A DNA stretch of 64,000 nucleotides, from NCBI RefSeq assembly GCF_004379255.2, contig NC_056037.1, forward strand, positions 37,483,012-37,547,011, written 5' to 3'. The notes beneath the pieces were generated by a model that did no database searches, was not told the DNA's origin, and saw nothing but the letters and a program-made list of their open reading frames with translations. The stretch is from Salvia splendens. Lineage: Eukaryota; Streptophyta; Magnoliopsida; Lamiales; Lamiaceae. Shown piece after piece: positions 37,486-50,897 of the stretch (within the stretch, counting starts at the first letter, position 1; each line of letters opens with the position of its first letter). A program made the position numbers and the translations under genes.

Positions 37486-40400
37486 ATGAGAAATCGGAGA
37501 GAGCGAACTCTCCAAGACCTATGCGATGTCACTCCCACTCTATCTCAGCCGCAGGCATGTTTTTTTTCGCTGCCCTTTTTTGAAACCTACTCTTTTAGGG
37601 TTCACTTGATTCCTCGCATTTTTATCGCCTTTTTATTGATCTTTTGCAAATATCTGGACGCTCATTGTCGTGGTTATGTCTCAAGTTTCGGTTTTGATTT
37701 AGTTTATTGTTTAATTTATGTGAGATACGTGACGAACTTGCAGAATTTATGGGTATTGGGTACTGGATTTGTCTGTACACACGGATGCATAATTAGTCTG
37801 GAATCGTTATTATTCGACAAGTGTACAGAATCTTTTATTGGATTTAAATGCAGTTGTGTTGTTGGAGTGTTGGCTGTATTATGTGTATAGATGCTCCGGT
37901 TGTGTGTGCTAGCGGTTGGAACTTTAGTTTCAATTTTCATTATTGTACTTTAATGTGTGTTGTCAGATTACCCCCGTATTTTGAGGAAATTTTAGGATGG
38001 AAGTACCGAGTGATGAAGCAAATTGTGACTCTGCCGTCCAATATGGTGAACACTTTGGGTATCATGCCTGCCGCATTTATCTCTTCCGTCTTGCTCTTCT
38101 TGTTTGTAGTTGCCCTGAATTGTCAGAAAGTGCTTAACCTTTCTATCCATAATGTTTTGATGGATTAAGATGGTACTAGAATATTTTGGTTTGGTTTGGT
38201 TTGGTTTGGTTTAGGCAGATTAGGTGAAATTAGTGAATTTAAGTTCGATATTTCCGTTGGCTATTCCAGTGTCAATTCTGAATAATGGAAGAAGCTTGAT
38301 TTTCGATTAAAAAAAAAGGAAAGAAAAAACTTTTTAAGTGTCTCTACAATTAGAAAATGAAGGTCATTGGTATTTTCCATAAAGATAGTCAGGCCTAATG
38401 CTTGAGTTAAGTCTGTGTGAAGTTAATTCTTTGGAGGTTCTCCCATTTATGCTGCCCTTTCTTCTGGTGTTCACTACTAGTAATGAAGCAATGCAATCAA
38501 TCTATTGCTACCATTCATATTTTCTGAGAATCTATGTAAATTTAATCCCAGATATTTGGGCAACTTGTATTTTTCATCTTTTTATATTATCTGTTTTATT
38601 GTTTTATTTTATCTGTTGTATCCATATTATATTTATCAGCGGAACTATGTTGGGTTTCATACGACAAAATCCTTTCTTAGTTTCTTACTGTGGTCTGGCT
38701 ATAATTTATGGCAAGCAATGTTCATTAAGTTGCGTAGTAAGTATATGTTCTGTACAATATGTTAGTTGATTCTGCATTCCTGATTCAGTGATTAGTAGCT
38801 CTTTTATACTGTCTTTGCGATCATTATACGCTTTTGCCTCTATACTCTGAACTAAGTAATTGCAATGTAAACGGAAATTGGTGTGTTAGGACATTTATCA
38901 GTATAAGAAAATAATTCGATACATATTAGTTAATGGTATTTTAGGCATCAATCTGTATGTGTATTTACTTTCTTATCTCTTTAGCAGTCCTATTTGGAAG
39001 AGTTGTTCATCAGTTCTAATTTATCAGAGATCACATAATATCTTGTTATCAACTCTGAATTATCTGCTGAGAACCAAGTCCAACAATTATTATTTCAATA
39101 TCGAAGACTTGTGTTGGATACCAGAGCCCTTTAAATGTTATCTGGAGAGTACTCGTCTTTTACTCATTTGGCATATTTGATAATTGTTTTTATTTGATTG
39201 ATGACAATGGTCGATCTATATACTTGTTAGCAGTTGAATCATTAAATGTGCAAGATATCAGCTGTTTACTACATTGTGATCCTGCTTTCCACTATGATAC
39301 TTCCATCACCCAATCTTTCTGGCTTGATTTATTCTCTGAAGTTAACTAATATTGATGATATGTTAATTGATCAGGCAACATCTGAAAATAGCAGCCATTG
39401 CTCTGGTAGAAGCTTAAAGGACTATCGAGGGAAGTCTGGGACGTGTAACGTGTGCTCTGCTCCTTGCTCGTCCTGTTTTCATGTTAATAAGGTTCTGCTG
39501 AAGTCAAATAATGTGCATGGTGGAGAAACCTGTGCTGGGAACACTGAAACTGAGCAACTAAGCATACTGAGCACTGTTGGAGGCATGGATTCAACTGCTG
39601 ACTCTTTTTCTGAAAATGCAGCAGGCAAGGCTTCTTCGACGACTTCCAATGCATTCGATGATAGTGCCGTGCACTCAAAGTGTGATGGCAGGAGATCTCT
39701 GGAAGGGCATGATGATTGCTTGTCTGTCAGTGGAACTGATGAACAGTTTACTAGAATATCTGACATGGAAGATAGTGGGAATAAGTGTAATGAGCAGAAC
39801 AGTGGAGAAATTTTTAGGAAGATGTCACCTAGTAGCTCACAAACTGCTGATGCTACTGAGATGCAGAAGGATCAGAATACTTCTGAAGCTTCCAATGGCA
39901 AGAACCTACCACAGGAAGAAAGCCCAATGAATGTAAATGATGATAAGCTTTCAGATACTAAAGTTGAGCTGTTGAAGGGTTCAACTGAGCATTTAAATTC
40001 ATCACCACCTAATAATGTGGCTTCTGTCAATGTTTTCGGCGATCCTCCAAAAATGGATCTCAATTCCACTGAGAAGAGTGATGACATGGAGATTGAACTT
40101 CATCCAGCTGATGAGAGTGATCACTCAGATATGGTGGAAGAAGATGTAAGAATGTGGTATTCAGTCATATTTCGCATAATTTGATAATCTGGTCGATCAT
40201 TATGTTTCAGTGGTATTAATTCTACCCATAAATCTGGAACAACAAAAATATTTATATATCTGGAGATCTCTCTAATAAAACTATAATCTGTATAAGTATG
40301 ACTCATTATGGATCTATACCCCCTATGATTATTCAGTAAACTATTAATTTCTTCCTAGTCTTCTCTTCATTAAGTCCGGAGATCATGAAACTAAAATTAT

Positions 40401-43400
40401 GTAGTGTGGGCTACCCTTATATTTTAATGTATGTTTGCACAAGTTTCATTACAATACTGGTATTCAGTTACATAGTTATTTTTCTTCTATGCTACAACTT
40501 TATATAGTACTAATTGATACTGTTTATATAGTTTCTGATGATCATTTCTGGACCTTTTTTTCTGAATTGATATAAGATAATAGTACTAAACACTTGATGA
40601 ATAACATCTGCTCCTGATCTTGCTATTATCCCTTTTCTTTTTATAGAGTGAATTGTCACTTAAAATTGTCATGCATTTATTAATTATTCTCAGACATAAA
40701 AATCTGATAAAATTTCTTTTCTGTTGAACAGGTAAAAGTCTGTGATATCTGTGGGGATGCCGGAAGGGAGGATTTACTTGCTATATGCTCTCGGTGCAGT
40801 GATGGAGCAGAACACACGTAAGTCTTTGGATTCTCTGGAGTTTCTAATATGTGATGTTGCAAAACTGTGCATTTGAAATGATACTTGTTTCCCAGATACT
40901 GTATGAAGGAAATGCTGGAGAAAGTCCCCGAAGGGGAATGGCTTTGTGAAGAATGCCAAACACTGGAGCTGGTAGGAAATGGAAAGCAAGAAAAGATTGG
41001 AAGTATGGATGAAAATGAGAAAAATATTTCGCCTGGCCGAGTAAGTGAAAATTTAAACAACTCCGATTTTGAGGGACACAGAACAAAGAGTTCTACAAAA
41101 AATATTTCTAAAAGGCGTAGAGATGATGAAGATGCCGAAGTTTCTTCTATTGCAAAAAAGCCTGCCCTTGAGTTGACAATTGGGTCGCCAAAGACGTCCA
41201 ATTCCAAACTAGCTGTTCTTTCTCGCGAGAGTTCCTTAAAGAATTTAGATAAGTGTAGACTACGGTCTCCAAATCGTTCTAGTTTAGACACAATCCCAGT
41301 TAATGATGCTACAGAATTTGCAAAGCCTGCTTTAGATGCACGGGGGCTCAATTTACGAGGTTATAATGCATACCTTGCTCTTTTTCTTATAATTTTGGCA
41401 TTGAGTGGACATGTGGTCTGACATGTTAAGTTAGCCTTTCATGACTTTGAGGTTTCCACTGGCAGTCATCTCAGTTCTTAGTCTTCATTATTGACATCTT
41501 CTTTCTGTTCTCGCAGGTAATTTCTCAAAATCTAATTCTTTTAATTCTCTGAATTCAAAGCCAAAGGTCAAGCTTGTAGATCAAGTTGATATTCAGAGGC
41601 AGAAATCAGCTAAGGAACTTGGCTCTTTCCGTCTTAAGGAGGGTGCAGTTCGATCTATAGGCAAATCTATGTCATTTAGATCTACAAATTCTGATCGTTC
41701 TGAATCAAACATAAAGATGTTATCGCCTAGACCTTCTAACATCCAGGACGTTAAAAATACAAAAGAGAGGAGCGCATTTGAACGGCAGCGCTCTTTCAGA
41801 ACAGAACACCCATCACATAATTCAGCAATGGGTGATTCCATGAATTCGACATCGCGAATCGGTAAAGGACCATCCTCCAGGGCAGAATCATCTTCACTTG
41901 CCTCCCCTACCAATCACCAGGAGGTGAAGCCACTACAGACTGATGGTAAATCAGCAGCATTATCAAGGTCATTTAGTCTTGCATCTCGAAGGAATGCAGA
42001 TTTACCCAGTACTACAGGTAGAGTTTGATTTCAGCTTTTTGAGTTGGTTTCTTTTAGTACTTTGGTCTTTGAACTACTAATATGTCTGAATCATGTTTTC
42101 TGATATTTGCATGACCAGGTGAATTCAAGAGACCGTCAAAACATAGGCATAATAAATCTGCACTTTCATCAGCCAATGGAGCTAATAATATTGAACAAAA
42201 ACATAATCAGACTAACCTGAAGCAGGATCCTCCCTCATGTGGTGTTTCTGAAAAGTTATCTATTAGTGCTAGTGAAGGTGTATCTGATGGAGTGGTTCAG
42301 TCTAAGGATTTAGCAAATTCTGCTGATCGACCGAGGGACTCTTCTGGAAACCGGTTGGGCCCACGGCCCTCAAGAGATGAAAGTGACAACCTGAAAGCTG
42401 CAATTGAAGCTGCTGTTCTGAGGAAACCAGGAGTCTACAGGAAGCATAGAGCTTCTTGTCAATCTGATGAGTCATCCGTACGAACTGCAGCTCCTGTAGC
42501 TTCTCATATAGACCACATGGCAAGTGCCAAAAGTAGAAAACTATCTTCTGATGTGGAGCTAGCTGAGAGGCTTCTAGTATCTCGGAATTTCATTGCTGAC
42601 CCTCGTAAAGAGGAAACTCTCAATAGCGTAAAGCAGTCCTTGCTGGTTCGTGCGGAGGGTCTTTCTTCTGGAGTTCGAGATGGTGTCCATATTGGTCTGT
42701 CCTCAAGAGATGCACTCAGTAATGTTCCAATAGTACTGCCTATCTTGTTGAAATCCATAGCAATCCCTGAGCATGAATATCTTTGGCAGTATGCACTTAT
42801 CTCTCACTAATTTTATTTTAAATCTTTGCCTCCATAAAAAGTTGGTAGTTTCATATTCTCCATCACTGCGCTCTATATGTGCAGGGGAAGTTTTGAGATT
42901 TGTCGAAGTGGTCAAACATTTGAGTTGTGGGATGGAATTCAAGCTCATCGATCGACATGCGCCTCACCTAAAGTTATTGAAGCTATAAACAAATTTAATA
43001 ATAGAATTTCACTCTATGAAGTTCCTCGTGCAAGCACCTGGCCTATTCAGTTTCAAAAAAATGGTGTTGGAGACGATAACATAGCCCTTTTCTTTTTTGC
43101 TAAAGATCTTCAGAGGTACCATTTTTGTTGTTTTACCTTAGTCGCAAATAATCTTTATCAGTTTGATTGGTATTGACTTGTATACTAAAAATTGACATCT
43201 GTTTAATGGTACAGCCATGAGAAGATGTACAAAGTTTTACTGGATAATATGATGAAGAATGACCTTGCTCTCCGAGGAAATATTAACGGTGTTGAGCTCC
43301 TCGTATTTCCATCTAATCAGCTTCCTGTTAATTTGCAACGTAAGTGGAGCAACTGTCTCTATTTTCATCCCAATTTGCACTTTTGCAGAATAAGTGGACA

Positions 43401-45119
43401 GTTATTTAACATAAACTTATGATATTAGGAATCTGGTTAGAGAATGATAATCGTCGTAGAAAATTGAATGTAGAAGTGACTAAGTCATACTTCTGCTGTT
43501 ATCTAACGTTGTACAATTTATTTTTTTTCATGTACGTGCAGGATGGAATAGGTTTTTCTTCCTTTGGGGTGTTTTCAGAGAAAAGAAAGAACCTAGCCCG
43601 CGGCAAATGCCCGATTCCACAATTGCACCTCGAGATATCCCTCCGCCTATAATGTCTTTGCCTGAGAAAAAATGGTCACTCAGGCCTGTTTCTGATAGTG
43701 CAAGCCAAGATGAACATCCAGGGATTGAAGTGCCTGCTTCAGAAGAGTTATGGGGTTTACCTAGAGCTGTCAAAAGAGACGTTAGTATGGATAAATCTCC
43801 TTTGGATCAGCTTGAACGTGGGCTAAATTCTAGTTCGTCATCTGCAGAAAAAAGTGATGGTCCAAAGCAATGTGCAGAAGTGAGGGATACTTATCAGGTA
43901 CTATTCTGTGTTGTTTTTTCTGGCTTCACACATTGCCTTTCTTTGATTCGAGGTGTCGTCTAAATTGGCCTATTCCTTCCTGCTCTTCCTTTTTTCGTGG
44001 TGGTGGAATGTTTTGCTTGGTTTAGCTCGATGTTCACAAATTTGTAGTTTTGATTAACTGATGTTTACTAAGCTTTATTCTGCCGGCGTTTATATTATTT
44101 CGCACAGGAAAGCAGCATCAGTTCCAGCTGCAGCCCCGCTGTTGCTGTGACTAGTCCTGATGTCGGAAGGGAGCAAACGCTAATGGACCCGGTCACTCCA
44201 CCTGGCAATCCACATTCACTGCTCGATTCATCCAAATCGGTGGCTGGCACTTCTAAGGGTGACGCATGTGAAGGAGCTATATTGGAGAAAACATGTCATA
44301 AAGATGATTTAAAATCAAGAATGGATGCTATCGATCTATCAAGAGAAGCAGAAATGCCCATGGAGGGCATTAAAGACCTAAATGTGGAACCCGACAAATG
44401 GGTCTTTATCCAGAATGAACCGATGCTTCCTGGACCGTCATCTTTAGGGAATCATACTCTTTCTTCTGGCACTGGTTATGCATCGCCCAGAAAGGACGAT
44501 ATGCACAACAAAACGGTCAAACCACTTGAAAAAGTAAGTACAGACAGACGAAGTCTAACTCGCTTGTATTCATGACAATATAATATTTTTAGCATAGACT
44601 TGTAACGAGGATGGTTTTGTTTCATAGGTAAACCACGTTGCTACGCCCCCCTACTCACTGCAGAGTCAACATGTCGAAGCTGATCTCGGGTCCATCCCTA
44701 AGTACTATGAACACGGACACGGTGAAAGGTTCTTCTTCCCCGTGCAATCGCAGCCTGTGACAGACTCAACCTTACCCGACGGATCTATACCCTGGAAAAC
44801 GCGTTTACTAGATGATGATAGGCTCAGTGACAAAGCACCGAATCTAGAGCTTGCTTTAGGGGGTGAAAGAAAACTACTGACGTTGGGCATTGAGTCGCCA
44901 TTGGTCAGTAAAATAGACCATAAAGTAGACGAGGAACGTATTCTTGAAGAGACAAGGAGGAAGAAGGAAGAGGAGGATGTATCGGCGTCTCTCTCCCTTT
45001 CCCTCTCTTTCCCCTTCCCGGAGAAGGACGGGGATGCGAGACGCGAGCTCGCGTCTCAGAGGAAACATGTGAATACAACTTCCTCAAGGCTTCTCTTTGG
45101 AAAATTGAGAGACAATTAG
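37486..45119 (+). CDS. PHD-finger protein, AIPP2/PAIPP2-like, ~12 exons
   Basis: In Arabidopsis such proteins bind H3 tails and, with a BAH protein and the phosphatase CPL2, repress transcription. Exons: 37486-37554, ~37967-38045, 39375-40145, 40732-40817, 40896-41359, 41517-42017, 42119-42788, 42885-43115, 43215-43339, 43542-43897, 44108-44533, 44628-45119. Exon 1 gives MRNRRERTLQDLCDVT. Exon 3 has the Cys cluster CNVCSAPCSSC and a Ser/Asp-rich region. Exons 4-5 form a C4HC3 PHD finger (VCDICGDAGREDLLAICSRC ... HTYC ... WLCEEC). Exons 7-10 carry the SPOC-like domain (LWQGSFEICRSGQTFELWDG ... LPVNLQRWNRFFFLWGVF). Exon 12 ends with an EAR-like LELAL and a Leu/Ser tail. Exons 3-12 alone give 1373 aa in one frame. 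Exon 2 reads ITPVF then TGA (37982-37984), and its 3' phase does not fit exon 3, so the 5' structure is uncertain. Exon 1 has a GC donor. Confidence 0.85.
38189..38213. repeat. (TTTGG)n pentanucleotide microsatellite
   Basis: Five tandem GGTTT units in intron DNA of the PHD-finger gene. Confidence 0.9.
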
Positions 45120-45716
45120 ATCGCGTTGCTTTGAACTGGAAACCATCACTCTATAATTTTGCTAGGCCTTTTTTGTCTCTTTAGTTTGCAACTCAATAGA
45201 GTCCTAAATGGCTGGTTGTATATATGTAGAGTATAGTAGCCGTGACACTGATATGAAATTTTTTTCTCTCATCAATTTGCTTTTTTTCCATTTTCATTAT
45301 TTTTACTTAATTTTTTATGACAGAAAATCTGCTGATATCAATAGTGGGATTTGAACAGAAACAAACTATTTACAAAAATGTCACTGGATGTAGGTTGGAT
45401 CTGAACATATATAAAATTATCGATTCATGATTCAATCGATCACACTAGTTCAACCATTAGGAATGAATTTTACAATTCTTTTATCAATTTATAACACGAC
45501 TCAACATATTAGTAGTTTATAAGTCCAAATCGAACCAGATAATGCATCGATACGCAACCAAATCTGCCAGTTCGATCGGATTTTTAAAACCTTACTCTTT
45601 CAAGTTTGGGAGTATTTTTATTTTATTTTTGCGTCGATTCGCTTAAGAAATGTTTGCGAAAACTGGATATTTTTCCAATAAATCCCAATTCTTATCCCTT
45701 TCTACTAATTTTACTG

Positions 45717-45763
<47 letters not shown>

Positions 45764-45802
45764 TCTGCGTCTGAAACTGTGGTTCCGCTCATCACATTTC
45801 CG
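45120..45802. other. Intergenic spacer with 3' UTR and (CT)n promoter repeat
   Basis: The left part is the 3' UTR of the PHD-finger gene. Position ~45721-45760 is a pure (CT)n run just upstream of the next start codon, a common plant 5' leader feature. No other gene is seen. Confidence 0.6.
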
Positions 45803-48800
45803 ATGGCATCCGCGGTGGTTCCGTTTTCTATCTCCGGTAATAACTTAGACGCTTCTGCTTGTGGATTAGTTGCGATCTTCCCCGAAACTCCTCTCCCCTC
45901 CCCCCATTAATACTGTGCATGTTCGCTTTGTGCCTCAGTAATACTCTATTCTATGTTTCTATATCCAAATGATTTCAACTCTAACCACGAGATTTGGAAT
46001 GCGTGTTCTGTTTGTCTTTTGTGCCGGCTAAGATTGTAAGCTATTACCTCGGTTCTATCGCAGGAGGAAATCATGCAAAGACTAGCGGTATTTCGATGGC
46101 GAACTCCGGTGGTTTGGTGAAGGCGCAGCTGTTAGCAATTCGAAGCAAGGCTCGCACTCGCAACAACCGTGATTTGTCCGTTTGTGCTGAGTATAAGTAT
46201 GAAATCCCTAGCTAGAATATGTAGTTTTTTGTTTGAATTAATAGGATGAATATATATTAATACGCACTCTTATAATGATGCAATTGTGTTGTGTGCTCAC
46301 GGCAGATCCCTTGAATTCTTTTACAGAATCAGATGATAGTAGTCTTTGAGGTAAAACCCTCCATATTGGGTTCTCGGTAGAAAACTGATTTCGTATATGT
46401 GTCGTTTTGTGGTAGTGGTTATATTTAGAAAATAGGGGGAAAGGGACAGTGAATGCTATTAGAATTGATAATTGGTTTATCGATCCATTTTGGGTTTCTA
46501 TTGAATGCTCTTCAACTCTACTTTGCCTGGTTTGTTTAGGGTTATTTGCAGGTTATTTGTCTGAGTCATTTTCATGATCCACTCTTCACTTACTTTTTTT
46601 GTTGAGGGGAACGCTTTTGGTGACTTGTCTGGATCATGGACTTCGTGGTCATGTAATTAATGGCTTTGATGAGTTACATATGGTTGTTTTAGCTAAAGTT
46701 TCTAGTCATTCATCCTTCTTCTATCTTGACATGAGGAATGATGTAATGCTACTCTAATCTGGCTTGCTATTTTCATGCTTCTGCTTTCTTAGCATTCCCT
46801 TGCTCAATAGTAAATTTGGGACCCTTCATCCTTCAAGCATTGTATATTGGGAAATCATATTTGTGTCTATTCTATATTATTTCAAACATTTAATACAAAG
46901 AGATTTGATGCAGGCATGAAGGATGATGTTTTGAGTAAAATTGTTTGGGGGCAGTTGGCTAGTTAAGTATATTTGGTGTTATAGGTCATGGATTTCGTGA
47001 AGTGTGTCGCAACAGGTTTAGGGCTTTAGTGGGAACTGGGAAGTAAGTTTCTTGTTATATTTGGTCGAAGTTAACCACCTTGCTTGCGTTTTGGCTTCTC
47101 TATGTCTAGCTGGAGTTATCTATCATTTTATTATAGAAAATTGGTCGTATTCATGTGGATGTTTTTTTTACAACTTAAATCCATATCGCTCCTGCTATGG
47201 CTGTTATACTTGTACTCATTGCCTTTGGGCTGTGGCTGGCTGCTGCATATGGATTTGAAATTCTGCTCTCTTCCTTTTCATTCTATACTATGCAAGCACC
47301 AACCGTGGATCATGGCATAAGTCTATGAAGATAATCTCTCAGTCTTGTGATATATGGATTTTACACTCATATGTTTATTGGAGTAACCAATGTGCTAATA
47401 GTAATAACATTTGGATTTTACACTGTTATGATTATATGTATTTCTTAAAGGCATAAATCATTGGTGCCATTTACCAGCTATAAGTGGCACTACCTGTTGA
47501 TTTATAAGATCTTTCTTTATACTTGCAGTGACCGCAATGGTGGAAATGGTGCTGATTTTGCAGCTGGCTTCATTATAGGAGGTGCAGTATTTGGAACACT
47601 CGCATATATTTTCGCTCCACAGGTAAGTTGTATCTTTTATATCTCACGTGCTACATTTTTTTTAATACGGAAGCTTAATCTAAAGCACATTGGGGCTCTG
47701 TTGGCCATGCTGTATTATATTTGTGAGATAAAAAGGTGGAAGTTTTGGATTTGTTGACATCACTAGTCAAAAAAGTTGTTGACTCTTGAGAGTCAGTTGT
47801 CGAATATAGTGCTAGTGCATATTTCAGAAAGACCTGTGCTAGGAATGGTGTTTATTTTGGAAGGTTCCCTAAAACACACACATATTGATAAATTTGGACA
47901 ACTTGAGTATGAACTTTAAATAGTAACTGAGTTTAGCTCATGGCATCTCTTTTCTCTTGGGAACTCTGCTGTCATTAAGCATCTATATCTTTTATTTTTG
48001 GCCTGGATGGGGCACTTTGCATACCTTTCGTAAGGTCCATCATTTGGATCTTCTGCAAAATACATGACATGCAATTTGAATAGATATTTCTAAAACTTTG
48101 TAAATGAGAACAGGAATATTAGACCCGTCTTCATCATTAAGATGTGTTTCAAATGCCTTAGAATGTTGACCTAAGTCAAACCTGTTTGAACTCAGCATAG
48201 TAGGTCGAACTGAACACCAATTATGTTTGGACCTCTAGGAGCCACTAATAGTAAATTTGAACCAAGTCTTTCTACTCAATACAGTTCATTAGTTTCCACA
48301 TGGATTGAGAGCTGTTTAATCACATTGAGTTTAGTGCTTCTTATGTTATGTGGGAGAAATTGCTCTTTGACACAAAATACTGCTTTGGCAGAAGGAAAAT
48401 GCTGCTGTGAAAGGCACACAAACATGATGCACGTCAAAACTTATGCCACTATCATACATTTCATTGATTCAATGTATACACTCTGTTTTATTTCTGTTTC
48501 AAGATAAGAAGATCTCTGCTAAATGAAGACGAAGCTGGATTCAGGCGGGCCAAGCGTCCGGCATACTATGATGAAGGTTTAGAGGTAATGGTCGTATCTG
48601 CAACTTTTTTGCGCTGATCACTGACCGATTTCTTGACCATTCTCTTTTCTGAAATTACAGAAAACCCGGCAGACCTTAAATGAGAAAATCGGCCAACTCA
48701 ACTCAGCTATTGACAACGTCTCCACCCGTTTGAGAGGCGGCAATAATCTGCCCCAGGTGCCTGACGAGAGTCTTGAGACTGATGCAGAGGAAGCTGCACT

Positions 48801-48804
48801 GTAA
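45803..48804 (+). CDS. Chloroplast inner-membrane small protein (At1g42960-like), 5 exons, 161 aa
   Basis: Exons: 45803-45836, 46064-46196, 47529-47622, 48504-48584, 48661-48804; the phases join to 161 residues. Residues ~1-55 form a Ser/Ala/Arg transit peptide (MASAVVPFSISGG ... RSKARTRNNR). After NDRNGGNGADF comes one hydrophobic segment AAGFIIGGAVFGTLAYIFAP with GxxxG-type glycines. A conserved stromal tail follows: IRRSLLNEDEAGFRRAKRPA, YYDEGLEKTRQTLNEKIGQL, NSAIDNVSTRLRGGNN. The Arabidopsis relative was found at the inner chloroplast membrane; its molecular role is unknown to me. Every exon boundary has GT-AG signals. The start is chosen because it begins the transit peptide immediately after the (CT)n leader. 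Confidence 0.88.
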
Positions 48805-49181
48805 GAACTGGTTTTCTTACATCTCCATGGTTGCAGCATGTTCGATCTTTCCCGTTTTAATAGTTGGTTTGTTGAGCATGTGAATGGATGCTTTCAGTGC
48901 ATAACAGTTTATCTCCTTTGGCAAACTTCATTATGAGTAGGAAGAACACCTCAACTTTAGAAATTATTTGTTCATGGCATATTTGAGGAGCTTATTTTCT
49001 ACTACTATTTGACATTTTGTTTTCCTAATAAAGATTGTGGTACCGTATATTGTTGGTGCTCACATGACCACCCGGATTTTCAGCTGGCGATCTCGGGATT
49101 TTCATTCACCCGAAACCTACAGGTTGATCTAAATAGTCTGTTAAATATAGAGTTTTAAGGCTAATAAATTTAACCCGGTAA
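48805..49181. other. 3' UTR and spacer
   Basis: Non-coding DNA between the plastid-protein gene and the first PIF/Harbinger element. Confidence 0.5.
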
Positions 49182-49477
49182 GACCATCCACAACGCGTCT
49201 CGCGCCGGGCTCGCGTCTCGTCTCGGAGAGACGAGACCCCCGCGAGACGCATTGCAGCGGCCATCTCGTCTCCAGCTCGCGACCGTCTCGTCGCGTAGCT
49301 CGTCTCGGAGAGACACGAGACGAGCTGTCTCGCCACGCGCCCGAGACACGTGGCACGTCCCCATGCGTGCGTGACGCCCACTCGCTGGCCCGCGAGTGGG
49401 CGTCGTCACTGATGACGCAATAATTCATTTTTTTTAAAAAAAAATCGATTTTTAATAAAATTTTTTTTTTTTTTTCA

Positions 49478-49495
49478 AACGGTAATATTACCGTT
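49478..49495. other. Perfect 18-bp palindrome, subterminal in PIF copy 1
   Basis: AACGGTAATATTACCGTT reads the same on both strands. The same palindrome occurs at 52819-52836 in copy 2, at the same place relative to the TATA box. It may be a transposase or host-factor binding site. Confidence 0.6.
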
Positions 49496-49537
49496 AAATA
49501 TTTATTTTCATTTTTTAAATTTTTAATTTTTTTACTC

Positions 49538-49545
49538 TATAAATA
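49538..49545 (+). promoter_or_regulatory. TATA box of PIF/Harbinger copy 1
   Basis: TTTACTCTATAAATA lies about 100 bp before the transposase start. The identical motif is at 52873-52880 in copy 2. Confidence 0.6.
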
Positions 49546-49640
49546 ATTCTATTCCATACTCATTTCAAACACAAACACACATCTATTCCTCTCAAATCCT
49601 CTCTATCACTCCAATTTCCATCTTCAATCAACTCAAACAA

Positions 49641-50897
49641 ATGGATCCTTTTGAGCAAATGCGCCAATTAATGGAACAATCACTCGAAGAAGATCGACGA
49701 CGAGAGGCGGAGGAAGCCGCACCACCCCCAAGACGCTCCCGGAAGTACATCAATCGGAACCGGGAGGAAGCCGCCGCACGGTTAGTACGCGACTACTTCT
49801 GCGATAACCCGATTTGGGGAGATACCTATTTCCGTCGCCGTTTCCGCATGCGGAAACCGCTATTTCTCCACATAGCGAATACTTTGGCGGCCAGGGAGGA
49901 GTTCTTCCTAGAAGGGTTCGACGCGGTCGGTCGTCCCAGCCACACGACGCTGCAGAAATGTACTGCAGCCATCCGGCAGCTTGCGACTGGACAAACGGCC
50001 GACATATTCGACGAATACCTGCACATCGGAGACAGCACTGGGCGCTTGTGCTTGCTCAACTTCTGCAGAGGCGTCCGGGCAGCCTTCAGTGACGAATTTC
50101 TCCGGAGGCCAACCACGGAGGATTGTCAGTTCCTCCTCAACCTGCACGAACAAGTGCACGGATTCCCCGGGATGCTTGGCAGTGTCGATTGCATGCACTG
50201 GCAATGGAAGAATTGCCCGGTGGCTTGGAGGGGTTCCTACACGAGCGGCCACAAAGGCACCCACCCAACCGTTGTACTCGAGGCCGTTGCCGACTACTGA
50301 CATTGGATCTGGCACGCGTACTTCGGGGTCCCTGGCTCGAACAACGACGTAAACGTGCTCCAACAGTCCGACCTCTTTACCGAAGTTTTGGATGGTAAAG
50401 CGTCGGCCATCAACTTCGTCGCCAACAACCGGCGGTATAAAATGGGGTACTATCTCGCCGACGGCATCTACCCGAAGTGGCCGACCTTCGTGAAGACGTG
50501 CGGCAGGCCAGCGAACCCAAAGCAGGCTCTTTTTGCGCAGAAGCAGGAGGCTGCGCGCAAGGATGTGGAGAGGGCGTTCGGGGTTCTCCAAGCGCGCTTC
50601 AACATCATCAAAGCCCCGGCTCGTTCGTGGTTCATGGAGAGCATGGTCGACATCATGTATACGTGCATAATCTTGCACAACATGATTGTCCGAGACGAAG
50701 GACCCGATGCCGGAAATTGGTTCGACCCCGAATCCCCCGGAAGCTCAACCGCAAGTAGTCCGCCGCGAAGTGGAGCGCATCCATCTATACAAGAACGGTT
50801 GGCTATTCGGGCAAGGACACGCGACTCTAGCGCCCACACCCAACTCCAAGAGGATCTAATTGAGCACATTTGGGAAAACTTTGGCGGAGAAGATTAA
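49641..50897 (+). pseudogene. PIF/Harbinger transposase, one in-frame stop
   Basis: This is a DDE nuclease-type 'plant transposon protein'. Starting MDPFEQMRQLMEQSLEED, it has the HTH-like region RLVRDYFCDNPIWGDTYFRR, then AIRQLATGQTADIFDEYLHI, GFPGMLGSVDCMHWQWKNCP (first catalytic Asp), YFGVPGSNNDVNVL (second Asp) and KDVERAFGVLQARF (Glu region), ending GGED. The only lesion is TGA at 50298-50300, where the CpG-type change CGA to TGA would explain it. Otherwise the 419-codon frame is intact. It was probably active not long ago. Confidence 0.9.

Noticed and set aside
49482..49490. TAATATTAC, the nonanucleotide of geminivirus/circovirus replication origins
   Set aside because: It lies in the centre of a palindrome in the PIF elements. 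There is no Rep-like gene, iterons or stem-loop with a GC-rich stem of viral type, so the match is coincidental.
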